Shown here piece by piece: positions 1 to 6,174 of a stretch of DNA of 44,767 nucleotides; the first letter of the stretch is position 1, and each line of letters starts with the position of its first letter. The stretch covers positions 1-44,767 of the forward strand of contig SFFH01000030.1 in assembly GCA_004557905.1 (NCBI GenBank), in the 5' to 3' direction. The translations under genes and the position numbers were made by a program. The DNA comes from Clostridiales bacterium. GTDB lineage: Bacteria; Bacillota; Clostridia; Christensenellales; Aristaeellaceae. Below the pieces are notes generated by a model that did not search any database, was not told where the DNA came from, and worked only from the letters and a program-made list of their open reading frames with translations.

Positions 1-542
1 CAGCCGTTGCCGTAGATGCTCTCCATCGTCACCACATAGGAGGACGGCGCGCCGTCCTCGCCGGGCGCTGCGGAAATGTCCACGGCGTACTCGTCGAAGG
101 TAAAGATTGTGGTGTCGCACTGGGCCTCAAAGCATGCGCGGGCTGCCTGGATGGCGTCATACTCGTTCATTGCGCCGGCGGTGCCGGGCGCCGCGGTGGA
201 CAGCGGCAGCGGCGTGGCGAGGAGGACGTCCTCGCGGCCGTCAGGTTTTTCGGTGGACACGGTACCTTGGACGCCGTGCGCGGCGACGGTCATGATCTTC
301 GAGGTGGCGGTGCGCTGGGCGCGCAGCGCGAAGAGGGACAGCGGCACGATGACCAGCGCCGCCGTTGCGACGGCGACCATGAAATCCAGCCGCAGCGGCC
401 TGCGCTTTCTGTGCGTGGGCTTGCGGACAGGCGCCTCCTGCTCACGCACGGCGCGCAGTACGCGGTGCATGTCCCTTGCGTCAAAGTGCACGGAGCTGAG
501 GCTCTCGTCCAGGACATTGCGGATTCGCGGGTCATTTTTCAT
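1..542 (-). CDS. Single-pass membrane protein, probable anti-sigma factor (partial, runs off window start)
   Basis: The reading frame starts at ATG 540-542, five bases after the stop of the ECF sigma gene, with an AAAGGAG-like ribosome site inside the sigma 3' end, so the two genes are translationally linked. The visible 180 residues have a cytosolic N-terminus of about 50 residues, a basic stretch (RKPTHRKRRP), one membrane segment at about residues 53-72 (FMVAVATAALVIVPLSLFAL) and then an extracytoplasmic part. This topology and the position directly behind an ECF sigma gene are what is expected of an anti-sigma factor that holds the sigma factor at the membrane. No zinc-binding HxxxCxxC motif is visible in the N-terminal part, so it is not a classical ZAS-type anti-sigma. 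The C-terminus lies outside the window. The role is inferred from context; the family could not be named with certainty. Confidence 0.7.
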   Translation of the reverse strand, partial: MKNDPRIRNVLDESLSSVHFDARDMHRVLRAVREQEAPVRKPTHRKRRPLRLDFMVAVATAALVIVPLSLFALRAQRTATSKIMTVAAHGVQGTVSTEKPDGREDVLLATPLPLSTAAPGTAGAMNEYDAIQAARACFEAQCDTTIFTFDEYAVDISAAPGEDGAPSSYVVTMESIYGNG

Positions 543-547
543 CGAGA

Positions 548-1054
548 TCAGCTCCTTTCCAGCTCCTGCTGAAGCCTTTTCTGTGCCTGCGCCAGCCGCC
601 GGGTGGCGGTGGGCGCGGAGATATTCAGAATCTGCGCGCAGGTGCGCAGGTTCAGGTCCTGATAATAGTGGAGGAGGACGATGTCCTTGAGCTTGGGCGG
701 CAGGGCCATGATGGCCTGTGTCAGCGCCAGGTGCTCCTCATGCGCGGGCGTGATGCTGAGCGGCAGCTCCTCGATGGCCTTGCGCCGGTCGATGTGCCGC
801 AGCCATGAGGAGCGCAGCGTATCCTTGCAGGTGTTGATCGCGATGCGCATCAGCCAGGCCTTCTCGTTTCGGATCTCGCCGCCCAGCAGCGCTTCGATGT
901 GCTCAAACGCCTTGATGAACGTCTCCTGCGCCGCATCCTCCGCGCTGGGCAGGTCGTGCAGATAGACGCAGCACATGCGCTTGACGCTGTCGCCGTAAAC
1001 CTGCATCAGGCGCACGAGCGCTTGCTCGCGGCTCTCTTGTGTAGTGTCCTGCAT
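548..1054 (-). CDS. ECF-type RNA polymerase sigma factor (sigma-70 family)
   Basis: This 168-residue protein has the two-domain layout of ECF sigma factors. Region 2 contains the core-binding and -10 recognition stretch (DLPSAEDAAQETFIKAFEHI, then EKAWLMRIAINTCKD). Region 4 follows near the C-terminus with a helix-turn-helix (LPPKLKDIVLLHYYQDLNLR, then ILNISAPTATRRLAQAQKRL). The frame is open far upstream, but the start at ATG 1052-1054 matches the family N-terminus and has a GAGGGGG ribosome site 11 bases before it. The gene overlaps nothing upstream and is followed directly by a membrane partner. A matching ECF-type promoter lies at 1082-1109, suggesting autoregulation. Which stress it answers to cannot be read from the sequence. 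Confidence 0.92.
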   Translation of the reverse strand: MQDTTQESREQALVRLMQVYGDSVKRMCCVYLHDLPSAEDAAQETFIKAFEHIEALLGGEIRNEKAWLMRIAINTCKDTLRSSWLRHIDRRKAIEELPLSITPAHEEHLALTQAIMALPPKLKDIVLLHYYQDLNLRTCAQILNISAPTATRRLAQAQKRLQQELERS

Positions 1055-1081
1055 CGCGGATTTCACCCCCTCTATATGGAT

Positions 1082-1109
1082 AAGACGAATGAAACCGGAA
1101 AGAATTTCA
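1082..1109 (-). promoter_or_regulatory. Putative ECF-type promoter of the sigma/anti-sigma operon
   Basis: On the minus strand TGAAAT (1104-1109) and CGTCTT (1082-1087) are separated by 16 bases. This is close to the TGAAAC-N16-CGTC pattern known for Bacillus sigma-W/V/M-type promoters. It sits about 28 bases upstream of the sigma start, consistent with autoregulation. The same bases form an inverted repeat, GAATGAAA / TTTCATTC (1087-1094 and 1105-1112). Confidence 0.5.
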
Positions 1110-1176
1110 TTCTGAGGCGCTTTTTTCCAAAAATCGTGAAAAGCATTGACCTTGCGGAGATTTTGTCTTTTCTCCC

Positions 1177-1205
1177 TTGCCTTTGCCGGGCGGGACGGAT
1201 ACAAT
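1177..1205 (+). promoter_or_regulatory. Sigma-A promoter of dnaK
   Basis: TTGCCT (1177-1182) and TACAAT (1200-1205) are separated by 17 bases and lie about 50 bases before the dnaK start. No CIRCE-type inverted repeat (TTAGCACTC-N9-GAGTGCTAA) is visible, so HrcA control is not supported here. Confidence 0.6.
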
Positions 1206-1253
1206 AAAAATGCTGAAAAAGCTGAATTCAGAAACACTCCATGGAGGTTCCAT

Positions 1254-3047
1254 ATGAGCAGGGTAATCGGTATCGATCTGGGCACGACCAACAGCTGTGT
1301 CGCCGTGATGGAAAACGGCGAGCCGGTGGTCATCCCCAATTCAGAGGGCGGGCGCACGACGCCGTCCGTCGTGGGCTTTACGAAGAACGGCGAGCGCGTG
1401 GTCGGCGAGGCGGCGCGCAGGCAGCAGGCGGTCAACGCGGGCCGTACGGTGCTCTCCATCAAGCGCGAGATGGGCAATGACTACCGCGTGAAGATCGACG
1501 GCAGGGCGTATACCCCACAGGAGATCTCCGCGATGATTTTGCAGAAGCTGCGCCGCGACGCGGAGGCGTTTTTGGGCGAAAGCGTGACCGAGGCGGTCAT
1601 CACCGTCCCGGCGTACTTCACCGACGCCCAGCGCCAGGCGACCAAGGACGCGGGCCGCATCGCAGGACTGAACGTGCTGCGCATCATCAACGAGCCGACG
1701 GCGGCGGCGTTCGCGTACGGCCTGGATCACGGTCAGGCGCAGAAGATCCTGGTGTACGACCTGGGCGGCGGCACGTTCGACGTGTCGCTCATCGAGATCG
1801 GCGACGGCGTGATCGAGGTGCTGGCCACCAGCGGCGACAACCACCTGGGCGGCGACGACTTTGACCAGCGGCTGACGGATCACCTGGTGGGCGAGTTCAA
1901 GCGCACGGAGAAGATCGACCTGACGCGCGACAGTGCGGCTATGCTGCGCGTGCGCGAGGCGGCCGAGAAGGCCAAGCGCGAGCTCTCCGGCCAGATGAGC
2001 GCGCAGGTGATGCTGCCGTTCCTCACACAGGACAGAAACGGCCCGCATCACATGGATATCACGGTCACGCGCGCGCAGTTTGAGGGCATGACGCGCGATC
2101 TGATCGAGCGCACGGCCGGCCCGGTCAACCAGGTGATGACCGACGCGGCGCTCTCCATGGGCGAGCTTTCTCAGGTGCTGCTGGTGGGCGGCAGCACACG
2201 CATGCCCGCCGTGCAGGAGATGGTGCGCAAAATGACCGGCAAAACGCCCAGCAAGGCGATGAACCCGGACGAGTGCGTGGCGCTGGGCGCGGCGCTGCAG
2301 GGCGGCAAGCTGGCCGCCGGCAATCCGGGCAGCAGCATGGTTGTCTCCTCCGCCGCGCAGGACATCATCCTCATGGACGTGACCCCGCTGTCCCTGTCCA
2401 TCGAGACGGTCGGCGGCGTGGCGACCAAGATCATCGACCGCAACACGACCATCCCCGCCCGGCACAGCCAGATCTTCACGACCGCCGCGCCGTTCCAGAC
2501 GGCGGTGGACATCAAGGTGCTTCAGGGCGAGCGCCACTTTGCGCGCGACAACAAGCTGCTGGGCAATTTCCGCCTGAAGGGCATCCGCCGCGCGATGGCG
2601 GGCGTGCCGCAGATCGAGGTCACCTTTGAGATCGACGCGAACGGCATCGTGAAGGTCTCCGCCAAGGACCTGGGCACCGGCCACAGTCAGGAAATCACGA
2701 TCTCCTCCACGACCAACATGAGCGAGGACGACATCCGCCGCGCGATGGAGGACGCGAAGAAGTACGAGGCCTGGGACAGGGAGCGCAAGGCCGCGATGGA
2801 TACCCGCAACGAGGGCGAGCGCCTGGCCTACGAGGCCGAGCAGGCGCTTGCAAACCACAAGGAGCTCGACAAGGAGACCAAAAAGCGCATCAAGGACGAC
2901 ACCGCAGCGCTCAAGAAGGCCGTGCACAAGACCAAGCCCGAGGAGATCACGACCGAGCAGGCCGCGGAAATCCGCCGGCTGATGGAGCAGCTCAAGGCCG
3001 GCACCGCCGGCATTCTGGGCGGCGGAAGCGATCAGGCACAGGTCTAA
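1254..3047 (+). CDS. dnaK: Molecular chaperone DnaK (Hsp70)
   Basis: This 597-residue protein is an ATP-dependent Hsp70 chaperone that binds exposed hydrophobic peptides. The nucleotide-binding domain shows the phosphate-1 motif (GIDLGTTNSCVAV, residues 5-17), INEPTAAAFAYGLD, DLGGGTFDVS and LVGGSTRMPAVQ. The substrate-binding domain follows (DVTPLSLSIETVGG, NTTIPARHSQIF, VLQGERHFARDN, GVPQIEVTFEIDANGI), and then a helical lid. ATG 1254 is chosen over upstream in-frame starts because it has GGAGG six bases before it and gives the canonical N-terminus. The gene stands alone: no hrcA, grpE or dnaJ is adjacent, unlike the usual Clostridia heat-shock operon. The linker before DVTPLSLS is longer than in standard DnaK (a Gly/Ser-rich insert), and the C-terminal tail is short and lacks the usual EEVD-like acidic end. 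It may be a second DnaK paralogue. Confidence 0.97.
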   Translation: MSRVIGIDLGTTNSCVAVMENGEPVVIPNSEGGRTTPSVVGFTKNGERVVGEAARRQQAVNAGRTVLSIKREMGNDYRVKIDGRAYTPQEISAMILQKLRRDAEAFLGESVTEAVITVPAYFTDAQRQATKDAGRIAGLNVLRIINEPTAAAFAYGLDHGQAQKILVYDLGGGTFDVSLIEIGDGVIEVLATSGDNHLGGDDFDQRLTDHLVGEFKRTEKIDLTRDSAAMLRVREAAEKAKRELSGQMSAQVMLPFLTQDRNGPHHMDITVTRAQFEGMTRDLIERTAGPVNQVMTDAALSMGELSQVLLVGGSTRMPAVQEMVRKMTGKTPSKAMNPDECVALGAALQGGKLAAGNPGSSMVVSSAAQDIILMDVTPLSLSIETVGGVATKIIDRNTTIPARHSQIFTTAAPFQTAVDIKVLQGERHFARDNKLLGNFRLKGIRRAMAGVPQIEVTFEIDANGIVKVSAKDLGTGHSQEITISSTTNMSEDDIRRAMEDAKKYEAWDRERKAAMDTRNEGERLAYEAEQALANHKELDKETKKRIKDDTAALKKAVHKTKPEEITTEQAAEIRRLMEQLKAGTAGILGGGSDQAQV

Positions 3048-3052
3048 AAAAT

Positions 3053-3085
3053 GCCGCTTCCAAACGATTGGAAGCGGCGTTTTTT
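3053..3085 (+). terminator. Rho-independent terminator of dnaK
   Basis: An 11-bp stem (3053-3063 with 3068-3078), a four-base loop and a T run at 3080-3085 lie directly after the dnaK stop. Confidence 0.92.
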
Positions 3086-3097
3086 CGGTCTTTGCGA

Positions 3098-3229
3098 TCA
3101 ATACAGCGCGGAAGCGATGTACGGCATCACCGCAGTCAGCAGCAGCGCGGCGCAGGCCACGACGGCGACGATGCGGACCGTCTTCTTCTTGCGCAGCTCG
3201 CGCGCGGACGGATTCTTCGTAGAAGCCAT
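3098..3229 (-). CDS. Small membrane protein (43 aa), hypothetical
   Basis: A 43-codon frame starts at ATG 3227-3229 with a strong GGAGGG ribosome site seven bases upstream (3237-3242 on the plus strand), and an extended -10 element lies further upstream. The peptide is a short polar, basic N-terminus (MASTKNPSARELRKKKTVR) followed by one hydrophobic segment of about 20 residues (IVAVVACAALLLTAVMPYIA). The basic-then-hydrophobic layout predicts a single-pass inner-membrane protein with the N-terminus inside. I do not recognise a family. It is oriented against dnaK, and the dnaK terminator separates the two 3' ends. The ribosome site plus promoter make it likelier to be real than a chance frame. 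Confidence 0.65.
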   Translation of the reverse strand: MASTKNPSARELRKKKTVRIVAVVACAALLLTAVMPYIASALY

Positions 3230-3263
3230 GGGATTTCCCTCCAAACATAAGATGCTGTGATCA

Positions 3264-3272
3264 TTATAGCAC
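3264..3272 (-). promoter_or_regulatory. Extended -10 promoter of the 43-aa membrane protein
   Basis: On the minus strand TGCTATAAT forms an extended -10 element about 35 bases before the ATG at 3229. No good -35 is present at 17 bases, as is tolerated with extended -10 promoters. Confidence 0.5.
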
Positions 3273-3341
3273 ACACAGATGCAAACGTATAGAGGAAAAA
3301 TTCGCGGTCAGAAGCGAATTTGCCGCCGGAGAAAATAGCCC

Positions 3342-3371
3342 TTGACAGCGCTCCGCTTTGCGTCATATAAT
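3342..3371 (+). promoter_or_regulatory. Sigma-A promoter of the cysE-cysS operon
   Basis: A consensus TTGACA (3342-3347) and TATAAT (3366-3371) are separated by 18 bases. Transcription would start near 3378, at the beginning of the T-box leader. Confidence 0.85.
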
Positions 3372-3378
3372 ATCTTTT

Positions 3379-3608
3379 ACAGGCTGAGAACGGAAGAGTA
3401 TCCTGCTTTGCGTCCCAAGAGAGCGTGCGTCGCCGGCTGAAAGCGCGCGCGGATGGCGGGCGGGAGAAGTGCATCCGGGAGCCCCGCACCGAGATGTAGG
3501 CTGCGGCGCAGGCGCTGCGTTATGGCGAAAGAGTGGGGCATGCCCTGGCATGCTCAAAAAGAGTGGAACCGCGGCGCTGCCGTCTCTGTTGGAGACGGCG
3601 GCGTTTTT
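3379..3608 (+). promoter_or_regulatory. tRNA-Cys T-box riboswitch (transcription-attenuation type)
   Basis: The leader has the T-box parts in order. Stem I includes the AGAGAG motif (3418-3423) and a GGCTGAAAGCG apical segment. The specifier loop GAGAAGTGC carries the codon TGC (Cys) at 3470-3472. The T-box/antiterminator sequence GAGTGGAACCGCGG is at 3561-3574. A mutually exclusive terminator follows (stem 3575-3586 with 3592-3603, T run 3604-3608). The bulge UGGA at 3564-3567 would pair with the tRNA end UCCA; U at position 73 is characteristic of tRNA-Cys, which independently agrees with the UGC specifier. Uncharged tRNA-Cys should therefore switch on cysE and cysS. Confidence 0.93.
3575..3608 (+). 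terminator. Regulated terminator of the Cys T-box
   Basis: A 12-bp GC-rich stem with loop TGTTG (3587-3591) and a T5 run. Its 5' arm lies immediately after the T-box sequence, so antiterminator formation competes with it. Confidence 0.88.
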
Positions 3609-3636
3609 CTTTATGCAGGAAAGGAATGAACAGGCG

Positions 3637-4311
3637 GTGTTTGACAATCTTCGCGAGGACGTCGCTTCCGTGATGGAACGCGACCCGGCGGCCAAGTCGA
3701 AGTGGGAGGTGCTGCTGTGCTATCCGTATGTGAAGGCCATGGCCTATCACCGGATTGCGCACAGGCAGTATCAGCGGGGGCATACGACGCTCGCCCGCTG
3801 GATCTCCCAGCACGCGCGCCACGTGACGGGCATCGAGATCCATCCCGGCGCGCAGATCGGCAAGGGCTTTTTCATCGACCATGGCAACGGCGTGGTCATC
3901 GGTGAGACGGCGGTCATTGGCGACAATGTGACGATCTATCAGGGCGTGACCCTGGGCGGCACGGGCAAGGACACCGGCAAGCGCCACCCGACCATCGGCA
4001 ACAATGTGACCATCGGCGCGGGCGCGAAGGTGCTCGGTCCGTTCACCGTAGGCGACAACAGCAAGATCGGCGCGAGCGCGGTCGTGCTCAAGGAGGTGCC
4101 GCCCAACTGTACCGTCGTGGGCAATCCGGGACGCATCGTGCGCAGGCACGGCGAGGCGCCGAAGGTCGACCTGGATCACGTCCACCTGCCCGACCCGGTC
4201 AAGGAGCGCATCGAGTCGCTCGAACGCAGAATCTACGAGCTGGAAGAGAGCATGCACCAAATGCACGGAACCCATCACATCAAGGAGGATATCGAGGATG
4301 CTGATCTATAA
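3637..4311 (+). CDS. cysE: Serine O-acetyltransferase
   Basis: The enzyme acetylates L-serine with acetyl-CoA, the first step of cysteine synthesis. The 224-residue protein has the short helical N-domain (LREDVASVMERDPAAKS, YPYVKAMAYHRIAH) and the left-handed beta-helix hexapeptide repeats with the catalytic region (GIEIHPGAQIGKGFFIDHGN, VVIGETAVIG, GVTLGGTGKDTGKRHPTIGN). The start is set at GTG 3637: it aligns with the start of Bacillus CysE and has an AGGAAAGGA ribosome site about 11 bases upstream. An ATG at 3613 in the same frame touches the terminator and has no ribosome site. The 3' end overlaps cysS by 14 bases. Control by the Cys T-box fits both products: more cysteine and its synthetase when tRNA-Cys is uncharged. 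Confidence 0.95.
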   Translation: MFDNLREDVASVMERDPAAKSKWEVLLCYPYVKAMAYHRIAHRQYQRGHTTLARWISQHARHVTGIEIHPGAQIGKGFFIDHGNGVVIGETAVIGDNVTIYQGVTLGGTGKDTGKRHPTIGNNVTIGAGAKVLGPFTVGDNSKIGASAVVLKEVPPNCTVVGNPGRIVRRHGEAPKVDLDHVHLPDPVKERIESLERRIYELEESMHQMHGTHHIKEDIEDADL

Positions 4312-5737
4312 TACACAGACCCGCCGCAAGGAGGAATTCGTCCCGATCGAGGAGGGCAAGGTGCGCATTTACGCCTGCGGCCCGACCGTCTACAACTACT
4401 TCCACATCGGCAACGCGCGCCCGTTCATCGTGTTTGACACGCTGCGCCGGTACCTGGAGCACAAGGGCTACGAGGTCAAGTTCGTGCAGAACTTCACTGA
4501 CATCGACGACAAGATGATCCGCCGCGCCAACGAGGAGGGCATCACTGTCAAGGAGCTGGGCGAGCGCTTCATCGCCGAGTACTACAAGGACGCGGACGCG
4601 CTGGGCATTGAGCGCGCCACCGTCAACCCCAAGGCGACCGAGCACATCCCGGAGATCATCGCCCTGATTCAGAAGCTGGAGGAAAAGGGCCTGGCCTATG
4701 CCGTGGAGACCGGCGACGTGTACTACAACACCAAGGGCTTTGCCGGCTACGGCAAGCTCTGCGGCCAGTGCATGGACGATCTGGAGAGCGGCGCGCGCAT
4801 CGAGGTCGACAATATCAAGCGCAACCCGATGGACTTCGCCCTCTGGAAGGCGCAGAAGCCGGGCGAGCCGGCGTGGGAATCCCCGTGGGGCATGGGCCGT
4901 CCGGGCTGGCACATCGAGTGCTCTGCGATGAGCATGAAGTACCTGGGCGAGACCATCGACATCCACTGCGGCGGCAAGGACCTCGTCTTCCCGCATCACG
5001 AGAACGAGATCGCCCAGAGCGAGGGCGCGACGGGCAAGCCGTTCGTCCACTACTGGATGCACAACGGCTTCATCAACGTCGATAACCAGAAGATGAGCAA
5101 GTCCCTGGGCAACTTCTTCACCGTGCGCGACATCGCCAAGGAGTTTGACCTGGAGGCTGTGCGCATGTTCATGCTCAGCGCGCACTACCGCAGCCCGATC
5201 AACTTCTCCCGTGACATGATCGAGCAGGCCAAGGCGTCCCTGGACCGCCTGTACACCGCGCGCGACCATTACAGCTTCCTGCTTGAAAACGCGAAGGACG
5301 GCGAGCTGGGTGAGAAGGAAAACGAGCTGATGGCCAAGGTCAAGGCTGTGCGCGAGGGCTTTGACGCGGCGATGGACGACGACATGAACACCGCGGGCGC
5401 GATTGCCCAGATCTTTGAGCTGGTGCGCGAGGCGAACGCCGCGCTGGACGAGAAGAGCCCGAAGGCGGCGATCCAGGCCGTGCTGGACGCCATGGAGGAG
5501 CTCACCGGCGTGCTGGGCATCCTGCGCCGCAAGACCGATGCCAAGGACGACGAGGTGGAGAAGCTGCTCGCCGCGCGCGCCGAGGCCCGCGCCAACAAGA
5601 ACTGGGCCGAGAGCGACCGCCTGCGCGACGAGATCACCAAGCTCGGCTATATCCTCAAGGACACCAAGCAGGGCCAGCAGATTTCCAAGGCGTATAATCA
5701 AAAAACGAAAGGATGGCGGTTTTATGAAGCTGTTTGA
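4298..5737 (+). CDS. cysS: Cysteinyl-tRNA synthetase
   Basis: This class I aminoacyl-tRNA synthetase (479 residues) attaches cysteine to tRNA-Cys in the cytosol. Visible signatures are the zinc-site cysteine in YACGPTVYNYFHIGNARPF with the HIGH-type motif HIGN (residues 36-39), the zinc-binding segment WHIECSAMSMKYLG, the HHENEIAQSEG motif and the KMSKS loop at about residue 266. The DALR-type anticodon-binding helical domain follows (LARAEARANKNWAESDRLRD is typical of the C-terminus). The start ATG 4298 has an AGGAGG site about ten bases upstream within cysE and overlaps cysE by 14 bases. The stop overlaps the next small gene by 14 bases as well, indicating tight coupling along the operon. 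Confidence 0.97.
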   Translation: MLIYNTQTRRKEEFVPIEEGKVRIYACGPTVYNYFHIGNARPFIVFDTLRRYLEHKGYEVKFVQNFTDIDDKMIRRANEEGITVKELGERFIAEYYKDADALGIERATVNPKATEHIPEIIALIQKLEEKGLAYAVETGDVYYNTKGFAGYGKLCGQCMDDLESGARIEVDNIKRNPMDFALWKAQKPGEPAWESPWGMGRPGWHIECSAMSMKYLGETIDIHCGGKDLVFPHHENEIAQSEGATGKPFVHYWMHNGFINVDNQKMSKSLGNFFTVRDIAKEFDLEAVRMFMLSAHYRSPINFSRDMIEQAKASLDRLYTARDHYSFLLENAKDGELGEKENELMAKVKAVREGFDAAMDDDMNTAGAIAQIFELVREANAALDEKSPKAAIQAVLDAMEELTGVLGILRRKTDAKDDEVEKLLAARAEARANKNWAESDRLRDEITKLGYILKDTKQGQQISKAYNQKTKGWRFYEAV

Positions 5738-5936
5738 CCTCGCCAACCAGTATTGCAGGGAGTCTACATGGCAGACGCTGGCGGCTCTCAAATTCTGCCT
5801 TTTCTCCATCGGCATCATCGTGGGCGTCCTGCTGCCGGATACCTGCAAGCTTCCGGTGCTCGTCATCTTCGGTGTTGTGCTCGTTGTGACGTACATTCCG
5901 CTGATGGCGAAGTTTATCAAGCTCTGCAGAAGGTAA
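5724..5936 (+). CDS. Conserved small membrane protein (70 aa)
   Basis: This 70-residue protein starts at ATG 5724, inside the last 14 bases of cysS, with an AAAGGA ribosome site about ten bases upstream. It has an amphipathic N-terminus (MKLFDLANQYCRESTWQTL) and two hydrophobic segments (about residues 22-39 and 45-62), ending in a short basic tail (KLCRR). Similar 60-70-residue proteins with this N-terminus are widespread in Clostridia and often carry the label 'permease of phosphate ABC transporter', which is not backed by any recognisable transporter domain. Function is unknown. Its position makes it the third gene of the T-box-controlled operon. Confidence 0.8.
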   Translation: MKLFDLANQYCRESTWQTLAALKFCLFSIGIIVGVLLPDTCKLPVLVIFGVVLVVTYIPLMAKFIKLCRR

Positions 5937-6022
5937 CGCGGGGATAGCGGCGGCGACTGTTTTGGGTGCATATCCGCCCGCAAGGCAAAGCGGATCGGGG
6001 AGGAAATTCGCCGTTCAGCAGA

Positions 6023-6051
6023 TTGCAAAAGAGCAACCGGTGTGATATAAT
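6023..6051 (+). promoter_or_regulatory. Sigma-A promoter of the FAD-dependent protein gene
   Basis: TTGCAA (6023-6028) and a perfect TATAAT (6046-6051) are spaced by 17 bases. Transcription near 6058 leaves a 117-base structured leader. Confidence 0.75.
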
Positions 6052-6057
6052 TGTCCG

Positions 6058-6174
6058 AGGATAGTAAAAGATATCATTGTGCAGCTGACGTAAACGGTTG
6101 ACTACCGGCGGAGCAATCGATCCCCGTAGCCGTTCGTTTACTTTTTTTGTGTCTATCATTAGAGGAGGAAAACC
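6058..6174 (+). promoter_or_regulatory. Structured 5' leader with internal terminator-like hairpin (candidate attenuator or riboswitch)
   Basis: Between promoter and gene lies a compact fold. GTAAACG (6090-6096) pairs with CGTTTAC (6135-6141) and is followed at once by a T7 run (6142-6148). Inside, CTAC (6102-6105) can pair with GTAG (6126-6129), flanked by CGG (6095-6097) and CCG (6130-6132) with a UUGA bulge. A terminator between promoter and start codon suggests conditional read-through. I do not recognise the aptamer. Part of the sequence (GGAGCAATCGAT, then GCCGTTCG) is reminiscent of ZTP (pfl) RNAs, but their CCTGGGCA core is absent. Confidence 0.5.

Noticed and set aside
6090..6148. 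ZTP (pfl) riboswitch before the FAD-dependent gene
   Set aside because: Parts such as GGAGCAATCGAT and GCCGTTCG look similar, but the invariant CCTGGGCA core and the usual second helix are absent. Kept only as an unassigned leader.
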